This document shows, piece by piece, positions 7,853-16,274 of a stretch of DNA of 64,000 nucleotides; positions within the stretch are counted from its first letter, which is position 1; the number at the start of each line of letters is the position of its first letter. The position numbers and the translations under genes were made by a program. The stretch is taken from the NCBI RefSeq assembly GCF_025359345.1, contig NZ_JANYGQ010000033.1, positions 1 to 64,000 on the forward strand, in the 5' to 3' direction. This DNA is from Mucilaginibacter sp. (GTDB lineage: Bacteria; Bacteroidota; Bacteroidia; Sphingobacteriales; Sphingobacteriaceae). Under the pieces are notes generated by a model. That model saw only the letters and a program-made list of their open reading frames with translations. It made no database searches and was not told the DNA's origin.

Positions 7853-9559
7853 CTACTTCAACGCCTCCGGTATCGGCTTACCAATACATCCGTTTGGTGC
7901 TTGTATATGCAATAGCGCAGCTATTGTTGCCGCGATATCTGTCATGTGCGTTTCGCGGTTCAGGTGCCCGTGCGGTATTCCCCAGCCCATAAACACCAGC
8001 GGGATGTGCGTGTCATAAGGGTTCCAGGTGCCGTGGGTGGTGCCTGTTGCGCTGCGGCTTGCATACCATCCCGGTTTTAAAATAACCTGGACCACACCAC
8101 TATGCTCAACGCTGTAACCGTTTACAATACGCGCACGCAATTCTTCGGGTACGTTTGCTGTTTGTGCCTCTTTAAGGTTAATTACATACGCAACGCCGGG
8201 CACGTCCTTTAAAAACGTAATGCAATCATTTATTAGTGTGTTTTCATCCAGCTTTGCGTACTTAACTACATAGTTGTTAAAATTAACCTGGTAGTTGGTT
8301 AAGCTGATAACCATGTTCTCTATTTTATACTTGGCCGCTAAATACTGGTTCAGGTTTTTTAAAGCTACGCCATCATCCCATACGCCGGCGGGAATATTAT
8401 GATCGGTTAAAAAAGTGGGGTTATGCGCTGCGCCATGATCGGCGGTTAAAAAAACAGTGTAGTTGCCTGCGCCTACCTTGGCGTCTAAATAACTAAGGAA
8501 TGTACTCAAATCCCGGTCTAACTTTAAATAAGTATCCTCAATTTCAACAGAGTTTGGCCCAAATTGATGCCCTACATAATCAGTTGACGAAAAACTAACC
8601 GTCAAAAAATCAGTGACCGAATTTTGTCCCAAATTTTCATTGTTGATAGCTGCAACAGCCATGTCGAGTGTTAGGGTATTACCATAAGGGGTTGATCGTA
8701 TCAAGCCCAAATTGTTTTTATATAAGCCCGATGTTTTTACAGGCAGGGTAGGCGAGGTGGTGCCTTTAAAAGCGCCCTCATAACGACTGGTAGTATCGGC
8801 TGTGCTTTGTATGTAGCTATCAATCGGATATACAGGGTTCCAATCGGCTTTTAAATAAGTTTCGGCGAGTTTTTGATCATTAAAATCTTTTACCCATTTT
8901 GGCAGGTCTTTCATGTAATAAGTGCTGGTTATCCAGTTGCCGGTCGCATCATCGAGCCAATAGGCCGCGTTGGCGGTGTGTCCTGCCGGGAAAATGCCGC
9001 CACGGTCTTTAAGCGCTATGCCAATAACTTTTGAGCGAAAATTAGTCGCCAGTCGCAATTCATCGGTAATAGTGTTTGTCATCAGGTTGCGTGGCGACAT
9101 TTGGCCTGCAGTTGATGTGCTGCCCACTGTACGTACTGACGTATCTTGTGCACAATACATGGATAAGCCGGTTGCCTGTATAATGAAGTCATTCCCTGCT
9201 ATGCCGTGTATAGCTGGTACAGAGCCAGTGTAGATGCAACTGTGCCCCGGGCCGGTATTGGTTGGCACGTAGTCAATTTGCGTATTTTCGCAACTAAACC
9301 CCTGGTTAAGCAGGCGCTTGAAACCGTTGTTGGTGTAACGGCTATAATAACGATAAAGGTAATCCCAACGCATTTGGTCCACAACTATACCCACTACCAA
9401 TTTAGGGCGGGGAATATCAGCTGAAACGGGTGTATCCGCATAGGCCAGCGGGCGGCCAACTGCGGGGTTTATCACCATGGTTTTTTTGTGTTTTATCTGT
9501 GCCGATACAGAAAGGGCTGACAGCGCGAATATTAACAGGGGTAAATATTTAATCCTCAT
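7853..9559 (-). CDS. PafA-type alkaline phosphatase, periplasmic, in the thiamine locus
   Basis: An ATG at 9559 is preferred over one 36 bases upstream because it puts the signal peptide (MRIKYLPLLIFALSALSVSAQ) at the N terminus. The 568-residue product belongs to the alkaline phosphatase superfamily and resembles PafA of Elizabethkingia. A metal-ligand Asp lies in VVDQMRWD, the nucleophile Thr near residue 102 in TGPGH, the Lys-Arg pair typical of monoester-cleaving PafA in KDRG, and further metal ligands in DYVGHQ and TADHG. PafA-like enzymes strip phosphate from many monoesters. Placed between thiamine transport and thiamine phosphate genes, a likely job is removing phosphates from thiamine phosphates in the periplasm so that free thiamine can pass the permease. 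That substrate is inferred, not seen. Confidence 0.82.
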   Translation of the reverse strand: MRIKYLPLLIFALSALSVSAQIKHKKTMVINPAVGRPLAYADTPVSADIPRPKLVVGIVVDQMRWDYLYRYYSRYTNNGFKRLLNQGFSCENTQIDYVPTNTGPGHSCIYTGSVPAIHGIAGNDFIIQATGLSMYCAQDTSVRTVGSTSTAGQMSPRNLMTNTITDELRLATNFRSKVIGIALKDRGGIFPAGHTANAAYWLDDATGNWITSTYYMKDLPKWVKDFNDQKLAETYLKADWNPVYPIDSYIQSTADTTSRYEGAFKGTTSPTLPVKTSGLYKNNLGLIRSTPYGNTLTLDMAVAAINNENLGQNSVTDFLTVSFSSTDYVGHQFGPNSVEIEDTYLKLDRDLSTFLSYLDAKVGAGNYTVFLTADHGAAHNPTFLTDHNIPAGVWDDGVALKNLNQYLAAKYKIENMVISLTNYQVNFNNYVVKYAKLDENTLINDCITFLKDVPGVAYVINLKEAQTANVPEELRARIVNGYSVEHSGVVQVILKPGWYASRSATGTTHGTWNPYDTHIPLVFMGWGIPHGHLNRETHMTDIAATIAALLHIQAPNGCIGKPIPEALK

Positions 9560-9640
9560 GTTTAAGAAATTGTTAAGCACGGCAAATATCAACAATGCAA
9601 TTAAAATTCCATGTGATATTTGCGTTACGGCAATTTTAAA

Positions 9641-10750
9641 TTAAGCGTCGAATGTGAGTAGTGCGTGCTGGCTTGCAGTGTGCAAATCGCGCCAGCTACG
9701 GTTAATCCCGGTTTCGCTCTTCGCGGCAGTTAAACCACACAAAGGATAAAGCCTGTCAACACATTCGCGACTAAAATGAGCAAGCTGCCTGCTGGTAATA
9801 CTCACCTGGTACAGGATATCCTGCGGGATCGTGCCGTCAGCTTGAATAGCCGCCCACGATTGTTCAACCGTTTCAAAAAAGTCGCTCCTTATTAAATCAA
9901 GTTCGCTTTTTGCCTGGCTCAACTCATCCATCAAATACACCTTTTGCTCGTCGGTAAGTCTTGGTTGTTTTGCTTTTTCGACAAAAATATCTTCACAAAG
10001 GTCGGTAAAATGGATAGCGATACCGGATAAGTTAACAGCCAGCGTAGCCTCAGCCAGTTGCAAAAAAGGGTATTGGTATAGCGGGGCAGAAATTACCGCC
10101 GCCGCCGCGTCAATTTTAAATTGGCGGTTAAAAGGGACTTGTAGATCCTTAACTTCAAACGAATCGCTGCCCGTAGCTACCATGCCTACATATTTCCAGG
10201 CAGGCAGTATGGTTACGTCTTTTTTATCAAATATGAACGGCAGTACCAATGGTTCGCCGCTATCGGTTAAAACGGGAACGCCGTTTTTTATAATACTGCA
10301 ATTAGCAGTGATGTGCGTGGCGTGATGTGCGCCGCTGGCATATTTCCAGGTGCCGTTTACGATATATCCTCCAGGTGTGATTTCGGCAGTGCCCCCAACT
10401 GCGCCGCTGCCGGCAAGGCAAACAGTTTTATTGTCAAAAACTTGTTGCGAAATTTCAGGATTGATGAACCCGCCGAACCAGCCAGCGCCGCTGCAAAGCG
10501 TAACTACCCAGCCAGTGCTGCCATCGGCCCAGCTAATGGCTTCCTGCAGGCGTACAAGTTCGGGAAAAGTAACTTGCCTTCCATTGTATACCTCGGGTAC
10601 CAGCAGCTTGAACCACTTTTGCTTGTAAATTATCTCCATCTGTTCGGGGTGAAGCATACCCATTTGCTCAGCTTCGGGTGCGTTGGCACAAATTATATGT
10701 ACATCCCCGGCATCAATAAATGCCGAAGGATGTTGCAAAATGTTTTTCAT
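9641..10750 (-). CDS. Acyl-CoA-dehydrogenase-fold flavoprotein (possible group D monooxygenase)
   Basis: The 369-residue product has the three-part acyl-CoA dehydrogenase architecture: a helical N domain (FKLLVPEVYNGRQ; EAISWADGSTGW), a middle beta domain with the flavin-contacting pattern GGYIVNGTWKYASGAHHA, and a C-terminal helical bundle. The Gly-Trp-Val segment and the faSG-type motif are closer to flavin-dependent monooxygenases such as HsaA or DszC than to true acyl-CoA dehydrogenases. The start is three bases after the stop of pnuC, so the two are translationally coupled and under the same TPP riboswitch. No reaction in thiamine metabolism is established for this family, to my knowledge. 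It could act on a thiamine analogue, a degradation product or a moiety brought in by the receptor. Confidence 0.75.
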   Translation of the reverse strand: MKNILQHPSAFIDAGDVHIICANAPEAEQMGMLHPEQMEIIYKQKWFKLLVPEVYNGRQVTFPELVRLQEAISWADGSTGWVVTLCSGAGWFGGFINPEISQQVFDNKTVCLAGSGAVGGTAEITPGGYIVNGTWKYASGAHHATHITANCSIIKNGVPVLTDSGEPLVLPFIFDKKDVTILPAWKYVGMVATGSDSFEVKDLQVPFNRQFKIDAAAAVISAPLYQYPFLQLAEATLAVNLSGIAIHFTDLCEDIFVEKAKQPRLTDEQKVYLMDELSQAKSELDLIRSDFFETVEQSWAAIQADGTIPQDILYQVSITSRQLAHFSRECVDRLYPLCGLTAAKSETGINRSWRDLHTASQHALLTFDA

Positions 10751-10752
10751 TT

Positions 10753-11382
10753 TTATTGGGTTGATAAAGATTTTTCAGCGGCCTTTTCTTTTTTCAAAAT
10801 AGCCAGCCAATCGAAATAGCCAAAAATGGCCACGATAAATAAAAACAAGGTAAGCGCCGAAAACATAATAAGGTGTTTATACCATAGCAGCGGAATGGCA
10901 AACAGGTTGGAAATATTCAATAATATCCAGTTTTCCAGTTTACGTTTTGCCAGCAGCCACATCCCTGCCCAGGCCGTTGATGATACCCAGGCATCCCACA
11001 CCGGCACATTCGAGGTAGTGAAGTTTTTAAGTATCACATACAGTATGCCCCAGCCGGCAAATACAATCAGCAAGGTAATTATCCATTCCCTGCGGTTTGT
11101 CCATGTGATTTTTACAGGCGCCTCACCACGCTTTTTTAACCAGTAATACCAGCCGTAAACGCTCATCACCAAATAATAAACATTCAGCGCCGACTCGGCA
11201 TACAGTCCGGCTACCAGCAAAATATATATCCCGATAAAGGTGCCGGCTATCCCGGTGGGGTAAAGCCATATATTATTTACTTTCGCCAATAGCACTTCTG
11301 CCACACCTAAAAGCACAGCGGCCCATTCCCACACGGTAGTTTCGCGTACCTGTTCTAAAAAAAGTTGAATCCAGTGGTGCAT
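10753..11382 (-). CDS. pnuT: PnuC/PnuT-family thiamine permease
   Basis: The 209-residue integral membrane protein has about seven hydrophobic segments and the PnuC-type start WEWAAVLLGVAEVLLA followed by NIWLYPTGIAGTFIGIYILL. PnuC relatives carry vitamins (nicotinamide riboside, riboflavin, thiamine) by facilitated diffusion, with trapping by a kinase inside. In Bacteroidota the form found behind a TPP riboswitch and beside a TonB receptor is called PnuT and assigned to thiamine. The gene sits downstream of the receptor, with an inverted repeat between them, and is followed three bases later by the flavoprotein gene. Thiamine as substrate is inferred from the riboswitch. Confidence 0.85.
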   Translation of the reverse strand: MHHWIQLFLEQVRETTVWEWAAVLLGVAEVLLAKVNNIWLYPTGIAGTFIGIYILLVAGLYAESALNVYYLVMSVYGWYYWLKKRGEAPVKITWTNRREWIITLLIVFAGWGILYVILKNFTTSNVPVWDAWVSSTAWAGMWLLAKRKLENWILLNISNLFAIPLLWYKHLIMFSALTLFLFIVAIFGYFDWLAILKKEKAAEKSLSTQ

Positions 11383-11405
11383 AATGACGTATTAAATCAA
11401 AGGGA

Positions 11406-11500
11406 TGTCATGCTGAGGCACAAGCCTGTCTTGAGGTTCTCGAAGGAAAGCACGCGGGCAAAGGCCTCTGCGCTCACCCTTCGAGTACCTCAGGGTGACA
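11406..11500. repeat. Inverted repeat (TGTCATGCTGAGG ... CCTCAGGGTGACA) between receptor and permease genes
   Basis: The outer arms 11406-11418 and 11488-11500 pair imperfectly, and an inner pair (GAGGTTCTCGAAGG with CCTTCGAGTACCTC) extends the stem. The structure begins just after the TonB receptor stop at 11508 on the transcript. It could lower expression of the genes downstream. Similar TGTCAT..GAG/CTC..TGACA units are scattered in Bacteroidota genomes. Confidence 0.65.
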
Positions 11501-11507
11501 CCGTTTT

Positions 11508-13901
11508 TTAAAATTTCAAATTCAGCGAAGCCAAAAAGTTAACCGGCGCCTGCGGGAAAAAGTAATTATAGTTTACCGTTTTACCGCCTTCAATATCCGG
11601 ATAAGTTGCCCCGTCCGACACATATTTTTTGCTGAACACATTGTTGACCAGCAAGCCTATGCCCACATTTTTGACGCCCTTCATTTTAAAGTTGTAATTA
11701 ATGCGCACATCGTTCACAAAATAGGCAGGTAGGGAGCGGGTCAGCGTTGAGGTATTATCCAAATACTGGCGGGCTACATATTTGCTGATGAAGGCAATTT
11801 CCGCATTTTTTAACGGGTGATAGCTGATGGTGCTTGCGCCAACAAAACCGGGTGAATAGGCTATATCTGATTTCTTATACTGGGTTTCGTCGGTATTGCC
11901 GGTGTCATAATTCGCCAAAAACTGGCTGAAGTTTTTTACCTTATTCTGGCTGATGGAGGCATTGGCGTACCAGGCCAGCTGCTGCGTGATCTTAACCCAG
12001 GCGTTTGCCTCGATACCTGCGCGGTAGCTATCCTTAATATTGGTACGGATAGCCTCGCCAACATCATCCAATGCGCCGGTTAGCACCAACTGGTTTTTGT
12101 AAAGCATATAAAAACCGTTGATGCCACCACCAAAAGTTGGCTGGCTAATGCGGTAACCTGCTTCAAAATCTGTTAAATGCTCGGCTTTCGGTCTGCTTAG
12201 TGGCGATGAATTTACAAAATCGCTGCGGTTAGGCTCATGGTTGCCCACGGCCACTGATGCGTAGATATTACTGTGCTGGTTAAGCTCGTAGGTAATGCCT
12301 GCCTTTGGGTTAAAAAAGTTAAGTCCAACCTGCTGCTGCACGTTGTTCAAATCCTGATCGTACCCCAAAAACGAGTAACCGATGTGGCGGTATTGCACAT
12401 CGCCATATAAAATTACACTCCCTGCACGGTACTCTGCCCGACCGAAGACGTTAAAGTCGGTTTTTTTTGCATGATTGCGCGAGTATTCATAGTCAGGCGG
12501 AATGGTGGTACTTTGCTGCGTCCACTCGATGTTGTTGTAATGGTCGCCTTTATATTCATTGTAAGCGCCGCCAAGCGTTAGGTTAAAGTTTTGCTGCGGT
12601 TTATAATTAAAGTTATAAGTAGCGCCGTAAAAATAATTACTCAGCCATAAGCGCCGCACTAAATCGGTACTGGCTAATGTATCACCGCCAATAACTACAG
12701 GTTTTAAGCCATAATCAGCTACCGATGCACTGTTCTTATACTCCTCGTAATAACCGTAGCCGCGGGTATAATGCAACGCACCGCTAAAGCTGAGTTTATC
12801 GCTCAATTGCTGGTTGTAAAGCAGCTGGTAATAGTTTTGAGTATAATTATCAACCTGGTTTTTATAGTACGAATTGCTGCTATTAATATACCCCAACTCG
12901 TTATACCGGCGGTTGCCGAACTTAACGCTATCCTCGGGCACACCGTCCCAGGCCTGGTGGGTCCGCTCGTAGCCACTAAATACGTTGAGGCGCAGCACGC
13001 TTTTTTTACCATAGTAGGCGCCGCTTAAAAAGAAGGATTTTAAGGTTGATGCCGAGCGGTCGATATACCCGTCAGAGGTCATTTCTGATGCCCGGCCATC
13101 GAAACTAAACTTGCCGCCAAGCAAACCTGTGCCTAAGCTAAAGGTGTTTTTCAGCGTACCATACGAACCAGCCGAACTATTCAGTTCGGTATAAGCTGTA
13201 TCGCGCCGGGTAGTGGTTTGTATATTAATGCTGGCCCCGAAAGCACCCGCGCCATTGGTGGATGTACCTACGCCGCGCTGCACCTGTATATTATCAACAG
13301 ATGAGGCCAAATCTGGCAAATCCACAAAATAAACACCCTGGTCTTCGGCGTCATTCAATGGGATGCCGTTGAGGGTTACGTTAATGCGCGTAGCATCTGA
13401 ACCACGGATGCGGATGCTGGTATAACCCACACCGGCACCTGCGTTTGACGTAACTACGGTTGACGGTGTTTGCTCCAACAGGTATTCAAAGCCGCGGCCG
13501 GAATTGTTTTTGGCGATATCTTCCTTTTTTAAATTGGTGTAAGCCGTAGGCGATGTAGCCGAAGCCCGGGTGGCGCTAACGGTAACTTCTTCGGTTAATG
13601 TTGTTGCCGGCTGCAATGCAAAATCACTTACAACATTTGTAGTTAATTCGATTTTTTTTGTGCTTGATTGATAGCCGATAAATGATACCGTTAAAGCATA
13701 ACTGCCGTTTTTAAGGTTATCGATGTGGTATCGGCCATTGGCATTAGCGATAGTTTTTTCGGTGGAGTTTGCCAACGCGATGGTGGCGCCGGGCAGTGCT
13801 TCGCCGGTTTGTTGGTTGGTGATTTTCCCCGAAACGGAGAATTGGGCCGCGGCCATGACAGGCAGCAGCAGGGCGATAACCGTCGCAAATAAATTTTTCA
13901 A
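11508..13901 (-). CDS. TonB-dependent receptor, probable thiamine outer-membrane importer
   Basis: The 797-residue product has a signal peptide (MKNLFATVIALLLPVMAAAQ), an N-terminal carboxypeptidase-regulatory-like beta-sandwich (VSGKITNQQTGEALPGATI...), a plug domain (residues about 110-225, with SIRIRGSDATRINVTLNGIPLND) and a C-terminal 22-strand barrel ending in an aromatic-type terminus (VNFLASLNLKF). Such receptors bring scarce ligands across the outer membrane using TonB energy. It is the first gene behind the TPP riboswitch, so thiamine or a thiamine phosphate is the likely ligand. No SusD-like partner is adjacent, which fits a vitamin receptor rather than a glycan one. Confidence 0.88.
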   Translation of the reverse strand: MKNLFATVIALLLPVMAAAQFSVSGKITNQQTGEALPGATIALANSTEKTIANANGRYHIDNLKNGSYALTVSFIGYQSSTKKIELTTNVVSDFALQPATTLTEEVTVSATRASATSPTAYTNLKKEDIAKNNSGRGFEYLLEQTPSTVVTSNAGAGVGYTSIRIRGSDATRINVTLNGIPLNDAEDQGVYFVDLPDLASSVDNIQVQRGVGTSTNGAGAFGASINIQTTTRRDTAYTELNSSAGSYGTLKNTFSLGTGLLGGKFSFDGRASEMTSDGYIDRSASTLKSFFLSGAYYGKKSVLRLNVFSGYERTHQAWDGVPEDSVKFGNRRYNELGYINSSNSYYKNQVDNYTQNYYQLLYNQQLSDKLSFSGALHYTRGYGYYEEYKNSASVADYGLKPVVIGGDTLASTDLVRRLWLSNYFYGATYNFNYKPQQNFNLTLGGAYNEYKGDHYNNIEWTQQSTTIPPDYEYSRNHAKKTDFNVFGRAEYRAGSVILYGDVQYRHIGYSFLGYDQDLNNVQQQVGLNFFNPKAGITYELNQHSNIYASVAVGNHEPNRSDFVNSSPLSRPKAEHLTDFEAGYRISQPTFGGGINGFYMLYKNQLVLTGALDDVGEAIRTNIKDSYRAGIEANAWVKITQQLAWYANASISQNKVKNFSQFLANYDTGNTDETQYKKSDIAYSPGFVGASTISYHPLKNAEIAFISKYVARQYLDNTSTLTRSLPAYFVNDVRINYNFKMKGVKNVGIGLLVNNVFSKKYVSDGATYPDIEGGKTVNYNYFFPQAPVNFLASLNLKF

Positions 13902-13971
13902 AATGATTAATAAATAAATTAGTTAAACCATCTCCGTATCAGGGCGACTACGCAGTACACTTAACTTGTTA

Positions 13972-14128
13972 CCTCTCCCTACGCCGGCATTACCCGGATC
14001 AGGTGTATGTGGGGAGTCGTTTGTCTCACGACTTGAACTCCTCACAACGGGTTTGATCTCAGCCTGTCTTTCAGTTTGGTGAAATACGCTGCAGCATATT
14101 CCTCGACCAAAGCAAGGCACCCCTTGAG
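13972..14128 (-). ncRNA. TPP riboswitch (thi box)
   Basis: On the minus strand the conserved elements appear in order: AAGGGGTGCC near 14124-14116, CTGAGA with AACCC in the middle, a variable P3a arm (about 40 bases, with GAGTTCAAGTCGTGAGAC), then ACCTGATCCGGGTAATGCC and GGCGTAGGGAGAGG at the 3' end. These are the hallmarks of the thiamine pyrophosphate aptamer. It precedes the TonB receptor start by 71 bases. Binding of TPP is expected to shut off the operon. A separate expression platform is not obvious; the short spacer suggests control of translation start or a terminator overlapping the aptamer end. Confidence 0.93.
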
Positions 14129-14138
14129 AATTATCTGG

Positions 14139-14146
14139 CAAATATA
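14139..14146 (-). promoter_or_regulatory. -7 promoter box of the riboswitch transcript
   Basis: The minus strand reads TATATTTG (consensus TAnnTTTG). A start about seven bases downstream falls at 14130-14133, exactly at the 5' edge of the TPP aptamer, which supports both calls. Confidence 0.65.
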
Positions 14147-14147
14147 G

Positions 14148-14245
14148 TCCGAAAGTCGGGAAAGTCAGTAAAGACGGGAAGATTTATTGATTTTTTTGAC
14201 TATTAAGGCACTTTCGGTCTTCCGGACTTTCGGACTTTCCGACTA
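14148..14245. repeat. Complementary GAAAGTC/GACTTTC word array between divergent transcription units
   Basis: The left half reads CCGAAAGTCGGGAAAGTC and similar; the right half (14211-14243) reads TCGGTCTTCCGGACTTTC and similar, so the halves are complementary at the level of short words. It separates the thiamine operon promoter from the aspS promoter. Confidence 0.6.
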
Positions 14246-14252
14246 AAACCCT

Positions 14253-14260
14253 TACTTTTG
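14253..14260 (+). promoter_or_regulatory. -7 promoter box of aspS
   Basis: TACTTTTG fits TAnnTTTG and lies 23 bases before the aspS start codon, implying a leader of about 15 bases. Confidence 0.6.
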
Positions 14261-14282
14261 CAGACTTTTTAAAAACACAATT

Positions 14283-16028
14283 ATGCTCAGAACACACACT
14301 TGCGGCGAATTAACTATCAGTAATTTAGGTGAAACGGTTACTTTATGCGGTTGGGTGCAAAAATCACGCGACCTTGGCGGAACAACTTTTATAGATGTTC
14401 GCGACCGTTATGGTTTAACCCAGCTGGTTTTTAACACCGATAGTGATGATGCCCTGCGCGAATTGAGCCGCAGCCTTGGCCGCGAGTTTGTAATAAAAGT
14501 TACCGGTAAGGTACTGGAGCGCACCAGCAAAAACCCCAAAATGGCCACCGGCGATATTGAAATTGGTGTTACCAATATCGAAATATTAAACGCGGCTAAA
14601 ATTCCGCCGTTTATGATTGAGGACGAAACTGACGGCGGTGAAGAGCTGCGCGCCAAATACCGCTACCTGGATTTGCGCCGTAACCCTATACGCAACAACC
14701 TGATGCTGCGCCACAAAATGGCCCAGGAAACCCGTAAATATTTAGACGGCCTTGACTTTATCGAGGTGGAAACCCCGGTATTAATTAAATCGACCCCGGA
14801 AGGCGCACGCGATTTTGTCGTGCCAAGCCGCATGAACCCAGGTGAGTTTTATGCTTTGCCACAGTCGCCGCAAACTTTTAAGCAGTTGCTGATGGTGAGC
14901 GGGTTCGACCGCTATTTCCAGATAGTAAAATGTTTCCGCGATGAGGATTTGCGCGCCGACCGCCAGCCTGAATTTACCCAGATTGACTGCGAGATGGCGT
15001 TCATCACCCAGGAAGATATTTTAAATATATTCGAGGGCCTTACCCGTCACTTATTTAAAAATGTTAAAGGGTATGATCTGCCCGAAGTGCCACGCATGCA
15101 ATATGCTGATGCCATGCGCCTGTATGGTTCTGATAAACCGGATATCCGTTTCGGGATGGAGTTTGTAGAGCTGAACGACGTGGTTAAAGGTAAAGGTTTT
15201 GGTGTTTTCGATAACGCCGAACTGGTTGTAGGTATCAACGCAAAAGGCTGTGCCGACTATACCCGCAAGCAACTGGACGAGCTTACCGAATGGCTTAAAC
15301 GGCCGCAAATTGGCGTAACCGGCATGATTTACTGCCGCTATAATACCGATGGCACACTGAAGTCATCAGTAGATAAATTTTATAACGAAGACGAATTAAC
15401 CAACTGGGCAGCTGCATTTGATGCTGAACCGGGCGACTTGATACTGGTTTTAGCCGGCCAAACCGACAAAGTACGCAAGCAACTAAATGAACTGCGCCTT
15501 GAAATGGGTACACGCCTTGGCCTGCGCGATAAAAATACGTTTGCTGCCCTTTGGGTACTTGATTTCCCGCTGTTGGAGTGGGACGAAGAAACCGGCCGCT
15601 ACCACGCCATGCACCACCCGTTCACCTCGCCAAAACCAGAGGATATTGCGATGCTCGACACCGCACCGGGCGAAGTACGCGCCAATGCATACGATATGGT
15701 TATTAACGGCACAGAAGTTGGTGGCGGCTCTATCCGTATCCATGACAGGGCCTTGCAATCATTAATGTTCAAGCACCTGGGCTTTTCGCCTGAAGAAGCG
15801 CAAAAACAATTCGGCTTTTTAATGGATGCCTTTGAATATGGCGCACCGCCGCATGGTGGTATAGCTTTCGGCTTCGACAGGTTGTGCTCTATTTTTGCAG
15901 GATTGGACTCAATTCGCGACGTAATAGCCTTCCCTAAAAATAATTCAGGCCGCGATGTGATGATTGATACCCCATCAACCATTGCCGAAGCGCAAATGAA
16001 TGAGTTGAAGATAAAGACGGTGCTATAG
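14283..16028 (+). CDS. aspS: Aspartyl-tRNA synthetase
   Basis: AspRS charges tRNA-Asp. The 581-residue length matches the bacterial type with an inserted GAD domain. Visible parts: an N-terminal OB-fold anticodon-binding domain (residues 1-105, GWVQKSRDLGGTTFIDVRDR), class II motif 2 (FRDEDLRADRQPEFTQ), the GAD insertion (about residues 290-420) and motif 3 (GAPPHGGIAFGFDRL) near the C terminus. The gene has its own promoter and no cotranscribed neighbour upstream; the toxin-antitoxin pair follows 51 bases later with its own promoter. Whether the enzyme discriminates Asp from Asn tRNA cannot be told. Confidence 0.97.
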   Translation: MLRTHTCGELTISNLGETVTLCGWVQKSRDLGGTTFIDVRDRYGLTQLVFNTDSDDALRELSRSLGREFVIKVTGKVLERTSKNPKMATGDIEIGVTNIEILNAAKIPPFMIEDETDGGEELRAKYRYLDLRRNPIRNNLMLRHKMAQETRKYLDGLDFIEVETPVLIKSTPEGARDFVVPSRMNPGEFYALPQSPQTFKQLLMVSGFDRYFQIVKCFRDEDLRADRQPEFTQIDCEMAFITQEDILNIFEGLTRHLFKNVKGYDLPEVPRMQYADAMRLYGSDKPDIRFGMEFVELNDVVKGKGFGVFDNAELVVGINAKGCADYTRKQLDELTEWLKRPQIGVTGMIYCRYNTDGTLKSSVDKFYNEDELTNWAAAFDAEPGDLILVLAGQTDKVRKQLNELRLEMGTRLGLRDKNTFAALWVLDFPLLEWDEETGRYHAMHHPFTSPKPEDIAMLDTAPGEVRANAYDMVINGTEVGGGSIRIHDRALQSLMFKHLGFSPEEAQKQFGFLMDAFEYGAPPHGGIAFGFDRLCSIFAGLDSIRDVIAFPKNNSGRDVMIDTPSTIAEAQMNELKIKTVL

Positions 16029-16066
16029 GTTGGTTTGAATTATTGGAATTCTGTAACTTGATTTAG

Positions 16067-16074
16067 TATATTTG
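16067..16074 (+). promoter_or_regulatory. -7 promoter box of the toxin-antitoxin pair, implying an almost leaderless mRNA
   Basis: TATATTTG lies only five bases before the antitoxin ATG at 16080. A TTGG at about 16043-16046 sits at the usual -33 distance. Transcription starting about seven bases downstream would begin at the start codon itself. Confidence 0.5.
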
Positions 16075-16079
16075 TCTAT

Positions 16080-16274
16080 ATGGAGTCTGCAATATTATCG
16101 GGCAAATCAAAAAAAGATATTCAGCTATTGATTACTCTTGCTGAAAAGATGGGGATCAAGGGCAAATTTCTCACCAAGGATGATTTGGAAGATTTTGGTA
16201 TGGCTAAGGCCATTACCGAAGGCAAAACCGGAGAGTTTGTTGATACTGATGAATTTTTGAAATCATTAAAATGA
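16080..16274 (+). CDS. Antitoxin of a RelE/ParE-type toxin-antitoxin pair
   Basis: The 64-residue acidic protein (SGKSKKDIQLLITLAEKMGI..., ending EFVDTDEFLKSLK) overlaps the toxin gene by four bases (ATGA), the usual arrangement for translationally coupled antitoxin and toxin. Small proteins of this look are annotated as DUF2683 or as uncharacterised antitoxins in Bacteroidota; I cannot fix the family. It would bind and neutralise the toxin and often represses the shared promoter. The promoter box lies immediately upstream. Confidence 0.7.
   Translation: MESAILSGKSKKDIQLLITLAEKMGIKGKFLTKDDLEDFGMAKAITEGKTGEFVDTDEFLKSLK

Noticed and set aside
13923..14141. 72-codon minus-strand frame
   Set aside because: It lies across the TPP riboswitch; the conserved nucleotides of the aptamer explain the sequence better than a protein.
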